From: Owenia fusiformis
Taxonomy: Eukaryota > Annelida > Polychaeta > Sabellida > Oweniidae
DNA length: 64,000 nucleotides
Assembly: GCA_903813345.2 (NCBI GenBank)
Contig: CAIIXF020000009.1
Location: forward strand, 6,878,030 to 6,942,029
Direction: 5' to 3'
In this document: positions 1 to 9,708 of the stretch, piece by piece
How positions within the stretch are numbered: position 1 is the first letter of the stretch
How the letters are laid out: each line of letters begins with the position of its first letter
Translations under genes and position numbers: made by a program
The notes under the pieces: generated by a model
What the model saw: only the letters and a program-made list of their open reading frames with translations
What the model was told of the DNA's origin: nothing
Databases searched by the model: none

Positions 1-150
1 TACGCATCGTTTGAGGTATGACATGTGATATTTATTGAAAAACTGACTCCAAAATCAAGGAAAAATAAATTTTCCGAAGATCTCGTGTCTTATCCTTGAG
101 TATATTTATTGAGCCTAGACACAGAGGAGCTTTTCTGGCAGAGGTCCGTG
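1..150. other. AT-rich sequence, nothing recognised
   Basis: No exon, RNA gene or repeat could be supported here. Confidence 0.5.
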
Positions 151-372
151 AATTAATCTACCTCTTATTCCACCCGAGATGAATCTACTAAGTACAGGTG
201 AAATCAATTATATAACGTACCTCTTATTCCACCCGAGATGAATCTACTAAGTACAGGTAAATTCAATTAATCTACCTCTTATTCCACCCGAGATGAATCT
301 ACTAAGTACAGGTGAAATCAATTGTATAACCTACCTCTTATTCAACCCGAGATGAATCGACTAAGTATAGCT
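151..372. repeat. Tandem repeat, 55-59 bp unit, 4 copies
   Basis: The phrase CCTCTTATTCCACCCGAG recurs at about 161, 220, 275 and 334, each followed by GATGAATCTACTAAGTA. The linker between units varies in length (59, 55, 59), and the last copy carries point changes (TTCAACCCG, ATCGACTAAG). It is a small minisatellite with no coding sense. Confidence 0.9.
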
Positions 373-775
373 GATTAATCCCCGATTCTACCTATTTCTC
401 AGAAACACCAACCTGAATCTAACACTAGCAATTAAACTTCTACTAGACATAATTTGTATATGAAACATGTATTAAAGAATGATGTCATAAGTTTAAAATC
501 AATTGTAATATATAATCTATGTATTCTGTATAACTGTATTCTAACGATGATACATTTTAATAGCAAACATGTCCTACATACCTTAAGTAAAATAAATAAA
601 TAAATAAATAATCCATAAATAATTTTTAAAACATAGAAAATAACGTCTTTAATATATAAAGTATAGGTTCCTACTAGCTATCTAATTTTTGATACTGAAT
701 ATCAGAACACTTGAACTACTAAAAATGAAAAAACTCTTTTTATCTATTGTAACAAAGACGTGGAAGTGGTATATA
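373..775. other. AT-rich spacer with a (TAAA)n microsatellite
   Basis: No gene seen. A (TAAA)n-type run lies at about 590-612. Confidence 0.6.
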
Positions 776-1217
776 CAGGCCTGTCAACTGTCCCGCAATT
801 TGCGTATTTGTCACGCATTTGCTGAAGAATTTGAATTACCTGGTAATTGTCAAGCAAAAATATTTCTGTAGAAAAATTTCTAAAAAAGATCGTCTACACA
901 GCAAAAATACGAACGCCGGAAAAAAATGTACGCATTTCGTTCGGACTTTTCACGTGAATTACGTATATGTCACGCATTCCGTTCGAAATCTTTTGAACGT
1001 ACCCCCCCCCTTATTGACGGATGTTTGAAACGCGAGCGTAGTGAGCGCGAAAAATTTGAGGTGTCCAAAATTTGGCAATATGTAATAAAATTTAAACCAA
1101 GGTGTTCAAAATTTGGATCAAGGTGTCCAGATTTGGACCAAGGTGTCCATATTTTGAGGGGAGGTGTTCAACATTTCCAAGTCACTCATGTTAGGTGTTC
1201 CCAAGTTGACAGGCCTG
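776..1217 (+). mobile_element. Non-autonomous TIR element, CAGGCCTG family, copy A
   Basis: The 442-bp element begins CAGGCCTGTCAACT and ends with the inverted form AGTTGACAGGCCTG minus one base. It is flanked on both sides by the six bases TATATA (770-775 and 1218-1223), read as a 6-bp target duplication. Inside are a C-run near 1001 and several phrases of the AGGTGTCCA/AGGTGTTCA type. No transposase frame is present, so it would depend on an enzyme supplied elsewhere. The superfamily is not settled; TIRs starting CAGG resemble hAT, but hAT usually makes 8-bp or 5-bp duplications. Confidence 0.8.
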
Positions 1218-1451
1218 TATATATAATAGACATTTTTATTGTAATATGGCAGGTTAAATGAGTTCACTTACCTTCTTATGTTTAATATACAACCTACCGG
1301 TACAATAAAGTGTAATCAACAGGTATCCCCAGGATCTAGTTATATCCCATATAAAAATAATTGTGCATGCACAGGCCTGTTCTTGCGTGATAATGTCATT
1401 CAGCTCAAATAACTAAAGTTTGTTAGATAAAAATATTTACTTTTAAAATAA
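1218..1451. other. Spacer between two inverted element copies
   Basis: AT-rich. It contains a stray CAGGCCTGTTC at about 1371, a partial match to the element end. No gene. Confidence 0.5.
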
Positions 1452-1917
1452 CAGGCCTGTCAACTTGGGAACACCTAACATGAGTGACTTGGAAATGTTG
1501 AACACCTCCCCTCGAAATATGATCCAAATTTTGAACACCTTGGTTTAAATTTTATTACATCTTACCAGATTTTGAACACCTTAAATTTTTCGCGCTCGCT
1601 ACGCTCGCGTTTCAGAACATCCGTCAACGGGGGGGGGGGGGGAGGTACGGAAAATTTCGAACGGAATGCGTGGCATATACGTAATTCGCGTGAAAAGTCC
1701 GAACAAAATGCGTACGTTTTTTTTCGGCGTTCGTATTTTTGCTGTGTATACGAACTTTTCTAGAAATTTTTCTACAGAATTATTTTTGCTTGACAATTAC
1801 CAGGTAAAATGCGTATTTGCGTGACATTTTCTGTCACGCAAAAATAACTGGCGTGACTTCAAATTCTTCAGCAAATGCGTGACAAATACGCAAATTGCGG
1901 GACAGTTGACAGGCCTG
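1452..1917 (-). mobile_element. Non-autonomous TIR element, CAGGCCTG family, copy B
   Basis: This is the same element as at 776 in the opposite orientation: its left end matches the inverted right end of copy A (TCAACTTGGGAACACC), and its right end matches the inverted left end (GCAAATTGCGGGACAG). It is bounded by AAATAA at 1446-1451 and 1918-1923, again six bases and a different sequence, so the two copies inserted independently. A G-run lies near 1630. Copy B has an extra hairpin-like stretch near 1820-1850 built of GTGACA/TGTCAC words. Confidence 0.8.
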
Positions 1918-3002
1918 AAATAACAACTAAGATATAATATGATTAAATATAACTGCTATGAAACCACAACACCTTGCTTGCTTGGTTGTAATGTGAAATT
2001 TAACAAATGGCATCTTTAGAGACTGCAAGGTAATTACAGCTGAAGCAAGTGTGAAAAATATGAGAGGAAGGGGGGCATTTCAAAATAAATGAAATTTAAG
2101 TATTTGTTATGTTTTTTTTGCTGTATTTTCTTAAAAATTAAAAAAATAAGATCAACATATTCCCAAACTCCAATATAGTAACCAAGATGTGTACAATGTT
2201 CAACACCCACATACTCGTTCCCCCAAGATATAATTGGCCGTATTTTCAAAAATCATATTTTCTAAATCAAAATGCTGGTACATTCCCTGGCTGACACCTG
2301 ACCTGCCAATAAGTCCAGTATAATCATAGATAACAGAAAACAAGGAAATTCAGGTCAACATGATTTTGATGATGCACCAAATGTACCTAAAAACCTAGCA
2401 TATTATAGAAAACCTACACTTTTTGAAACCACAAAATTGTCAAACTGACTTTTAGCTTTTAGCAAAACCCACATTCATGTATAATGCAAGATACTTACGA
2501 GTAATTGAAAGTATAGTTCAAAATGGTAGGTCACGGTGGCTTAATATTAGAAAAATTGATGTGCACTTTGGCTTTTACATATTGTTACAATTTCCTATCC
2601 TGCCTCTGTTTTTTGCAATAAACTACACTCAAGCAATCATCATGGCTTCTTATCATGTGCAATTCTGTTACACTATCTCCAATTTAAAGCAGATCTAGAT
2701 AAAGCTACCTTGCTGTAACATACATACAAAAATACTCAATATAACGAAATATATAACTGACATAGGCAATTATCAAAAACACTGGTACTTGAGAAAACAC
2801 ATATATGAGGGTAAAATAAGGTGAAATATTAGCAAAATCCATTGTTTGGCTAAAGTGGTATAGATCTTGACCTCAATAAAAGGAGATTAGATTTCCTGAA
2901 GGGCAATAATCCTGAAGAAATCATGTTCTGGTAAAATAAGGTGAATTCTAGCAATTTACATTGTAACCTAAAATTATGTATTCTCTGAATGCTAATGGGA
3001 CT
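1918..3002. other. Unannotated AT-rich stretch
   Basis: Frames here are short and carry no domain or paired splice signals. No repeat family was recognised apart from GGTAAAATAAGGTGAA, seen at about 2810 and 2932. Confidence 0.4.
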
Positions 3003-3460
3003 GGCAGGTGTTCACTTTTAAAGTCTTTTTGATTAAAAAGTGTTAACTTTAGAAGTACTAGTATACAGTAAAAGTAAGATTGGCAGGTGTTCACATTCAA
3101 AGTCTTTTTGATTAAAAAGTGTTCACTTTAGAAGTACTAGTATACAGTAAAAGTAAGATTGGCAGGTGTTCACATTCAAAGTCTTTTTGATTAAAAAGTG
3201 TTCACTTTAGAAGTACTAGTATACAGTAAAAGTAAGATTGGCAGGTGTTCACATTCAAAGTCTTTTTGATTAAAAAGTGTTCACTTTAGAAGTACTAGTA
3301 TACAGTAAAAGTAAGATTGGCAGGTGTTCACATTCAAAGTCTTTTTGATTAAAAAGTGTTCACTTTAGAAGTACTAGTATACAGTAAAAGTAAGATTGGC
3401 AGGTGTTCACATTCAAAGACTTTTTGATTAAAAAGTGTTCACTTTGGAAATGTACAGTAA
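3003..3460. repeat. 79-bp tandem repeat, about 6 copies
   Basis: The phrase GGCAGGTGTTCACATTCAAAG recurs with starts at about 3003, 3082, 3161, 3240, 3319 and 3398, a constant 79-bp period. The middle copies are nearly identical, which indicates recent amplification. The outer copies diverge (CACTTTTAAAG at the left, TTTGGAAATG at the right). The unit contains the GTGTTCAC word that recurs in dispersed repeats across the window. Confidence 0.95.
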
Positions 3461-4182
3461 AAGCTAATAGTGTTCAGATTTGCAAGTGTTCATATTTCAA
3501 GGTTTTCAACATGAAAATCAGGTTAAATAAGAAAGTGTTCACATTAGGTGTTCAGATTAGAACAGATTATGGATTAGCCTTTAAAATATAATCTTAAAAT
3601 GGATTTCCAAAAATTGATATATACTATTTATAAGAATTGTCAACCCTTGCTTCAATAGTATGAAGAATGAAGATCAATCTCCTTTTCTTTGCAATTCCTT
3701 TGTTTAGTCTCCTATAAGAGGAGGAAATATTCAAGAATTCGTAATACATGTATATGAACCTCTAGAATTCATCTTTACATAAACGATAGGTTCACCTATG
3801 AATTATGGGTAATCGACTCTTGTCTCCTTAACCTTTAATACCAAATTCGAGAATATCTTGCAACTGTACATTAAAAAGTACTTTCCTGGCACTTTTGGGC
3901 CATCATACAGACTACCTACTCGTTTTCCCACTGCCTTCCTCCGTACTTTTGAGTCACAGAGAAAATCCCATAATTCCTAGAAGCAGAGGATTAACATACT
4001 GTTCCTGTTAACTGAAGCGTGTTGACATTACTTTAGTTACCTGTCATTGGAAGTCCAAGATTTTTGTTGAAATAAGGGATATTGTCCAGGTATTGACATT
4101 TGCGAAAAAAAAAGTATTTAATTTTATTATGGTTTCACCATTTTCGCTCCATCCATATAATAAGATTTGAAAGTTTTTGTCT
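3461..4182. other. Unannotated stretch
   Basis: The first 100 bases are decayed continuations of the neighbouring repeat (GTGTTCACATTAGGTGTTCAG at about 3535). Beyond that no gene or repeat was recognised. Confidence 0.4.
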
Positions 4183-4318
4183 TTAAAGCCTCAGTCATAT
4201 TTGCTCTACGGCAGCCAATGCCGGCCGTTGCTTTACAAAATCGATATAGGTCTTATTTTGATTTTGGGAAGCTACGCCCACCGTATGGTAGCCATCGATC
4301 AAATGTGACTGAGGAATA
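4183..4318. mobile_element. Short TIR element, AGTCAcATTTG type
   Basis: Inverted ends GCCTCAGTCATATTTG (left) and CAAATGTGACTGAGG (right) enclose a GC-richer core with CGGCAGCC and GCCGGCCG words. A TTAA precedes the left end; the right flank is a near match (TAAC). It resembles a shortened relative of the element at 16880-17377. Confidence 0.6.
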
Positions 4319-4576
4319 ACTTGAATCTTACAAAAATAAACATTTTTCACGATTGAAATCAGGATTTAACTCCTTCCGCTAATAAAATCTTATTCCAGTA
4401 TTGCACAATTTGGACACCTTCCCAAAAATATATTGTTTCATGATAAGTTAGAGTTTTTTGTGTCGTACCTTTGAATATGATTAATGATAGACCAGAATGA
4501 TTTAATTAGTTGTTCACCATTTCATGAATTTCCACACGCCCTAATCTCACCAAATACAATAAAAAAACTGAGGACT

Positions 4577-4774
4577 ACACAGCCAATCTGCACTGTTTTG
4601 GCAATGGTATCGCATGATACTGTGAAATATGGTACCATATGGTACAGTAGACTAAAATGGTACCATACTGTACCGTGAACACTGCACAGAACCATACTCC
4701 AACAGTACCATATGGTAGCATACTCTTAATGTACCGTACAGTACCGTGATTTTACAGTGTGGATTGGGGGTATA
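4577..4774. mobile_element. Palindrome-rich repeat of GGTACC/GTACCGT words, copy 1
   Basis: The ends are inverted (CAGCCAATCTGCACTG at left, CAGTGTGGATTGGGGGTA at right). The body consists of nested palindromes such as ATGGTACCATATGGTACA and CTGTACCGTG. A second diverged copy lies at 23358-23584. No coding capacity. Confidence 0.7.
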
Positions 4775-5037
4775 CAAGGAATGAAGAAACCAAGCATGAA
4801 ATCAACATGTAAAAACATCTAACATAAATCAAGAAAACCAACCACTTTTTTGCTATTAAGATTTCGAGAGAAACCACAAGAAAGAAGAATAGGCAGGGTA
4901 ATTATCTAAACCTCAGTGGAGATATTTATATTACGTCAACTTGCATGTCGTTTCATAGTTTTTCAATCGATTCATCCTTTAATTTCAATCTTCCTTCAAT
5001 ACCAGGAATTTCCAGCATACTTTATTGTTCTATATAC
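4775..5037. other. Spacer, nothing recognised
   Basis: AT-rich; no gene or repeat could be supported. Confidence 0.4.
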
Positions 5038-5299
5038 CAGGGGCGTAGCCAGCAATTGTTCAGAGGGGGTGCCATTTTTTGGGTTTGCATCATTGCAAGC
5101 GAAGCGAACCCCAAAAAAGAGGGGTACGGGGGTTTACCAATAGAAAATTTTTTAAATTTACATTGTACGAGTATGGTGCATTTTAGGCATTTCAAATCAT
5201 AATTTGTTAATGTTTTTTCAAAATTTTTTAGAAAATTGCTTTTTTTTCTTTTTTTGTGGGGATTGGGGGATGCGATCACACCCCCTGGCTACACCCATG
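5038..5299. mobile_element. MITE with CAGGGGCGTAGCCAG ends
   Basis: The left end CAGGGGCGTAGCCAG and right end CTGGCTACACCCATG are inverted repeats with two mismatches. TATAC flanks both sides (5033-5037 and 5300-5304), read as a 5-bp target duplication. The interior holds G-rich and C-rich tracts and the word GCAAGCGAAGCG. It has no transposase. Ends of this kind with 5-bp duplications suit the hAT5 group of hAT transposons; that assignment is inference. Confidence 0.75.
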
Positions 5300-5391
5300 T
5301 ATACCTTTGCAGTAAATGGATACGTGACTCTGTCCAATACAAATCCTGTCAAGAAAACATTACTTCTCACCCTGAATTATATTAAGGTCTC

Positions 5392-6146
5392 ATGGAAGTT
5401 AACAGGAAGTGACAAAACAAAAAATGACAAAGCCATGCTGGATTTTGAAAATTTTTTGAACCAAGATAACAGAGTTCTGTTTGGACCTCCAGTCAGTTTA
5501 ACTACTTCCACATATCATTTACATGACCAGGAACACAGTTGAAATGGTCAGAATGACCATAAACATGATAGAATAACCTTTTCAGCCCTCTGAAAATGTG
5601 ACTAAAAAATAGCTAAGAGTAGGTGCTCAGGAAAGGTCACTGAACAGAATATTTTGACTTTTTCAGAAAATGTGCCCAATATATTGCTCTAAATGATACA
5701 ATTCAAAAAAATTTGATATCATTCTTAGAAAAAGAAAAAATTGAAAAAAACTGAATTGAAAATCGATCTATTTTCCTTTTTACTACAGCCATTATTGTTT
5801 CAGACGATTTTTTAAAATTTCAAAGATTGTGTCATTTAGAGCAATATATTGGACACATATTCTGAAAAATTCAAAAGATTCTGTTCATTGACCTTTCCTG
5901 AGCACCTACTTTTAGCTATTTTTCAGTCACATTTTCAGAGGGCTAAAAAGGTTATTTTATCATGTTTATGGTCATTCTGACCATTTCAATTGTGTTCCTG
6001 GTCATGTAAATGATATTTGGAACTAGTTAAACTGACTGGAGGTCCAAACAGAACTCTGTTATCTTGGTTCAAAAAAATTTCAAAATCCAGCATGGCTTTG
6101 TCATTTTTTGTTTTGTCATTTCCTGTTAACTTCCATGAGACCTTAA
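5392..6146. mobile_element. 755-bp foldback element bounded by TTAA
   Basis: The two halves are inverted copies of each other (arms of about 370 bp, centre near 5770). For example GGTCTCATGGAAGTTAACAG at the left matches its complement CTGTTAACTTCCATGAGACC at the right. Both ends abut TTAA, the target of piggyBac- and Kolobok-type transposases. No frame encodes a transposase. The arms are close to identical over most of their length, so the element is either young or maintained by conversion. Confidence 0.85.
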
Positions 6147-6525
6147 AAGGTCCTATAGATTAGTTTTGCCTCTTTTTTTATTTTTCTATTTATCAAAAAA
6201 ATTATCAAAAATCTAAACAAATTATGTAAAAGTTATAAAAAGACACGTCAGGGTGTATATATCTTATCACAAGCTAAAATATTTAGAATGGCATATTGTA
6301 ATGTTGTAAAACTTACATTTTCTGATGTTTCCTCTTTGTCTTGTTTACTCAAGTGCATTACAGAATTACTTCAAACTTATTATCGATGTTATATGAATAA
6401 TTTTTATGATTTGTGCATTGACATGTTGCAGTTTTGCAATTAATATTTTTATCACTATAATGCACTACCTAGTCTTAGATTTTCCACATATACCAAACCT
6501 AATGATATCAACAAAAACCTTACCT
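6147..6525. other. Spacer, nothing recognised
   Basis: AT-rich. The word AAAAGGTCCTATAG sits directly after the foldback. No gene seen. Confidence 0.4.
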
Positions 6526-6942
6526 TTAAGGCCAGGGTGCATGTTGGGAATTTTTCTGCATTCCTCAATTGAGTCACATGTTATTTTTCAAACAGGAATC
6601 ACTCCTTCCCCACATTGTCTATATCTTCCAGTTTTGCACAAAGAGTGCGCTTATGTGCCAAGAAAAGACTGGTGAGAAGATTTGTTTTGTAAAATGTATA
6701 AAAAATGAGAAAATTCATTGAAATTTTTTTCTAAAAACTTAATTTTTCCACTGAATTTTCTTATTTTTATACATTTTATCAAAACATTCTTCTTTACATT
6801 CTTTTCTAGGTACATTAGTGCACTTGTTGTGCAAAAGTGAGAGATGTAGACATTGTGGGGAAGGAGTGATTCAAATTTGAAAAATAACATGTGACCCTAT
6901 TGAGGGTTGCAGCAATATTCCGAACATGCACCCTGACCTTAA
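6526..6942. mobile_element. TTAA-bounded foldback MITE, GGGTGCATG family, copy 1
   Basis: TTAA then GGCCAGGGTGCATGTTGGGA at the left is mirrored by GCATGCACCCTGACC-type sequence then TTAA at the right. The arms pair over nearly 200 bp with scattered mismatches. A second copy lies at 57496-57917. Short frames inside it are consequences of the palindrome, not genes. Confidence 0.85.
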
Positions 6943-7560
6943 TATTTGTGTTGTTGTAATTGATATTCACATGTATGTAATACCTATGAGTTATTGTAAT
7001 AATGAATAATATCCTAACTTTACCAATAGTGTTATTGTAGTCTGAAAATATCCAGATATACTATTATATCTAATATATTATTGTAATAATCCTTCTGGTT
7101 CAGTCAATAATATTTTAGTATCCCTCTTTTCTTCTGAATTCCATTTATAATATATTTGTTGAATTGACATGTAATTCAATTGATCGACATTTAATACATC
7201 CTAAATATTTATAACATACAATTTATTGTAGTTTCATATACGGGTCTACCTTGAAGTATTTTGAATACATCTCCTTTTCAATAAATTCTACGTCATACCT
7301 CGGAATTAGCGGACCCATATCTAAACACAATCGACAAACAATTATATTGATTATCAAAACTTCAGCACATGTATATTTAATTTTACAAATAATAATTTAA
7401 TAATATTATGTAGTATTTTGAAACAGCTGTTTCTAATTATGTACAACTGCCTATATTAATTTCAACTAAAAGCAAATTGTTCAATAAATTCTGACACTTT
7501 TGACAATGAATAACTCTAGAACAATGCATATTACGTAGACCTGACACTGTTAGTGAAACA
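6943..7560. other. Unannotated AT-rich stretch
   Basis: No exon, RNA gene or known repeat could be supported. Confidence 0.4.
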
Positions 7561-7757
7561 CAGGCCCGTAGCCAGGGGGGTTGATGGGTTCGAGCGAACC
7601 CCCCCCCCCCCCTGGCCAAAAAATCTTTCAAAATCATGCAGTTTTCACCATTCTGAGCACTTTTTAAGTGATTTTGGCCCAAAATTGTCACAAGTGAACC
7701 CCCCCTGGAATTTTTCAAAAAGTGAGCCCCCCTTGGCAAATCCTGGCTACGGGCCTG
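7561..7757. mobile_element. MITE with CAGGCCCGTAGCCAG ends
   Basis: CAGGCCCGTAGCCAG at the left is matched by a perfect inverted CTGGCTACGGGCCTG at the right. A run of C lies near 7598, and the interior shares the phrase TTTCAAAATCATGCAGTTTT with the copies at 26643 and 54546. Flanks are GTGAAACA and GTGAAAACA, so the duplication is not an exact five bases as at the sister copies; it may be eight with one slipped base. Confidence 0.85.
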
Positions 7758-7796
7758 GTGAAAACACAGAATGAAATCCAGTACTAAAGGCTGACT

Positions 7797-7838
7797 ACCC
7801 TGCGTGCAGAGTCTAGTTAAACTACACTCTGCCTAGTA
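7797..7838 (+). repeat. Fragment of dispersed ACCCTGCAT repeat
   Basis: The phrase CCCTGCGTGCAGAGTCTAG followed by TTAAACTAC also occurs at about 32092 and, inverted, at about 30270. It is one end of a dispersed repeat whose other end is ATGCAAAGGGTAA. Confidence 0.6.
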
Positions 7839-7937
7839 GAGACCATATTTCAGTTTAGTAGCCCCACCCCCACGACAGCTGCCGGTGACAATTCAGGTAA
7901 TAAATCACTTTTGACCTACGTGCTGACCTTTCTTCCA

Positions 7938-8090
7938 CCAATCAGCGAGCTTGAAGAAACATACGCCAAATGCATTCTAATTAAATATGCGCATGTCATT
8001 GGTCAATTCCGGGCTCAACGATGACGTCAGAAGGAATGACCATATATAGAACGTCGGTCAAATTTGGCCGACGAACACTGATTGGCGCGG
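7938..8090 (+). promoter_or_regulatory. Promoter-like cluster: CCAAT boxes, CRE, TATA
   Basis: CCAAT at 7938-7942, inverted ATTGG at 7998-8002, a full cAMP-response element TGACGTCA at 8022-8029, TATATA at 8043-8048 and another ATTGG at 8081-8085. A near-perfect palindrome, CGTCGGTCAAATTTGGCCG, starts at about 8052. The spacing fits an RNA polymerase II promoter firing rightward from about 8073, but no coding exon was found downstream. It could belong to a decayed mobile element. Confidence 0.35.
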
Positions 8091-8118
8091 TGAGTTCACA
8101 GGTTTATTTTAGTTTGAA

Positions 8119-8253
8119 AGAGTGAAGACGAAGCTCTATTTTAAGAAGTGAAGTCAAACGAATGCAAAGGGTAAAGGCTGACGAAAAGTGAGTCAACACC
8201 AGTGGGATTGAACCCAAGAAAGTGTGAATGCTCTACCACTGAGCTACAGGACC
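8119..8253 (-). mobile_element. tRNA-derived SINE-like repeat
   Basis: Read on the minus strand from 8253, GGTCCTG is followed by TAGCTCAGTGGTAGAGC, a near-ideal tRNA A box and D arm, and then GGGTTCAATCCC, a good B box. The A-to-B distance is about 12 bases too short for a complete tRNA, so the anticodon/variable part is deleted. Downstream (to 8119) comes the dispersed repeat body with CTTCTTAAAATAGAGCTTCG. An internal polymerase III promoter fused to a dispersed repeat is SINE architecture. Confidence 0.5.
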
Positions 8254-8354
8254 AACCTTTCCCACATTAACATGACATAGCATTGCAGCCATGTCACCTT
8301 TTGTATTCCCAACGAGGGAGTGCCATTGATTGATATACAGCTTACTCATACGGG

Positions 8355-8627
8355 AATAGCCTGACAATGGTAAAGTCAGATACCGTTGTCACAAATGGTG
8401 GACATAACCATCGCTTAATCAATCAAAGTGTCTTAATACTCATTGAACAGTTAATAATGTTCTACCATCGAAATAAAGTCTTTAATTTAATCGATCAAAA
8501 TGGACACGGACAGAATTAGCGATGATAAAATCCCATGAAATGAGGACCAAGTGATTAAAGAGTTGAATCCACGGTTATGTCCGCCATTTGTGACAATGGT
8601 ATCTGACTTTACCATTGTCAGGCTATT
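8355..8627. mobile_element. Foldback element, AATAGCCTGAC ends
   Basis: Left arm AATAGCCTGACAATGGTAAA is mirrored by TTTACCATTGTCAGGCTATT at the right. Pairing runs about 60 bp with two mismatches, then stops in an unpaired loop of about 150 bp. No transposase and no clear target duplication. Confidence 0.75.
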
Positions 8628-9636
8628 ACGGTGTGTTACTGTAAATGACATCGTTACGTATATTGACACTTGACAGCATTTGAAAACTTAATAGAAAAAA
8701 TGGTTCCTGGAAAATCATAATGAAAAAAGCGAGGTGATATTTTACAAGGTGTTTGACTTATAAAGGTGTTTGACTTACAGAGGTACTTGAAATGACAGAG
8801 GTCAGTGTGCTCTCAAGCTTTTTTGCAGACTGAAGAGGATTTCCTAAGTTTTGTATTTTTTTTTTAGCAATTAGTATAGTGTAAAGCAAAAGTCAGAGCA
8901 AAAATGCAGGAGGAAACGAGAGCGAGATGCTAAATAAAATACTCAGTCTAAAAGAACATATTTGAATCAAATAAGTATATGACATCGGTCATTAGCCGTC
9001 CAGGAGTATTTGACTCGCAGAGGTGTTTGACTTACTGAGACAATAATTATTCTGCCCTGTGGCATCTAGAATCTTCGTATTGAAATACTTTATATGACAA
9101 CAGAATCTTTCATGATATATTATCACTTTATCATTCTGACAGATTAACTATGATATATTATCACTTTATTATTCTGACAGATTAACTACACATGACCAAT
9201 CAGAAGTCCATCGAGGTGTTTGACTTATTGAGACAATGATTATTCTGCCCTGTGACGGTACCATGGGTCTCGCCTACTGACAAAGAAGACTCTGCAATAT
9301 CTACACTAAAAATTGAATTGAGGATCTATTTTAAAAATGTATAAAAACATTTCACTCTCTTGGAAAACATATATAATGATTTCAAGGGTATCCAAAAACA
9401 GATCAATTTAAAGGGAATTTCCGAAGATAAAATAAAGGACGAAAGAATCATTTTTAAAAAACTAACATTTAACGCATTGAAGTACAATATCAGTTCATTT
9501 TAGATTTTACAATATGTCATCATGTTGGATTATATTACACAAGCCAAATATATGTCAGATCAATGACATCCCACATATATATTCAGCATGTTTATATTAA
9601 AAAGTTCTTTTGTACATTCAGTCATTCATACAGTCC
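8628..9636. repeat. Degenerate GGTGTTTGACTTA repeat region
   Basis: GGTGTTTGACTTA-type words recur (about 8747, 8765, 9019, 9215, and again at 9743). A 52-bp unit is duplicated in tandem at about 9112-9187 (ATATATTATCACTTTAT followed by ATTCTGACAGATTAACTA). GAGACAATnATTATTCTGCC occurs twice (about 9037 and 9227). No gene. Confidence 0.5.
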
Positions 9637-9708
9637 ACCTGTATAGCTCAGCGGTAGCGCAGGTACCTCTTACGCAATAGGTCCTGGATTCGATCCCCGG
9701 TTCAGGCA
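9637..9708 (+). pseudogene. Degenerate tRNA-like sequence (Lys-CTT type)
   Basis: Its 72 bases fit the tRNA layout exactly in spacing: A box TAGCTCAGCGGTAGCGC from 9644, anticodon loop CTCTTAC (anticodon CTT) and B box GATTCGATCCC. The stems are damaged, however: two mismatches in the acceptor stem, one in the D stem, two in the anticodon stem and A-C at the base of the T loop. It is a tRNA pseudogene or the head of a SINE rather than a working tRNA-Lys. Confidence 0.55.
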
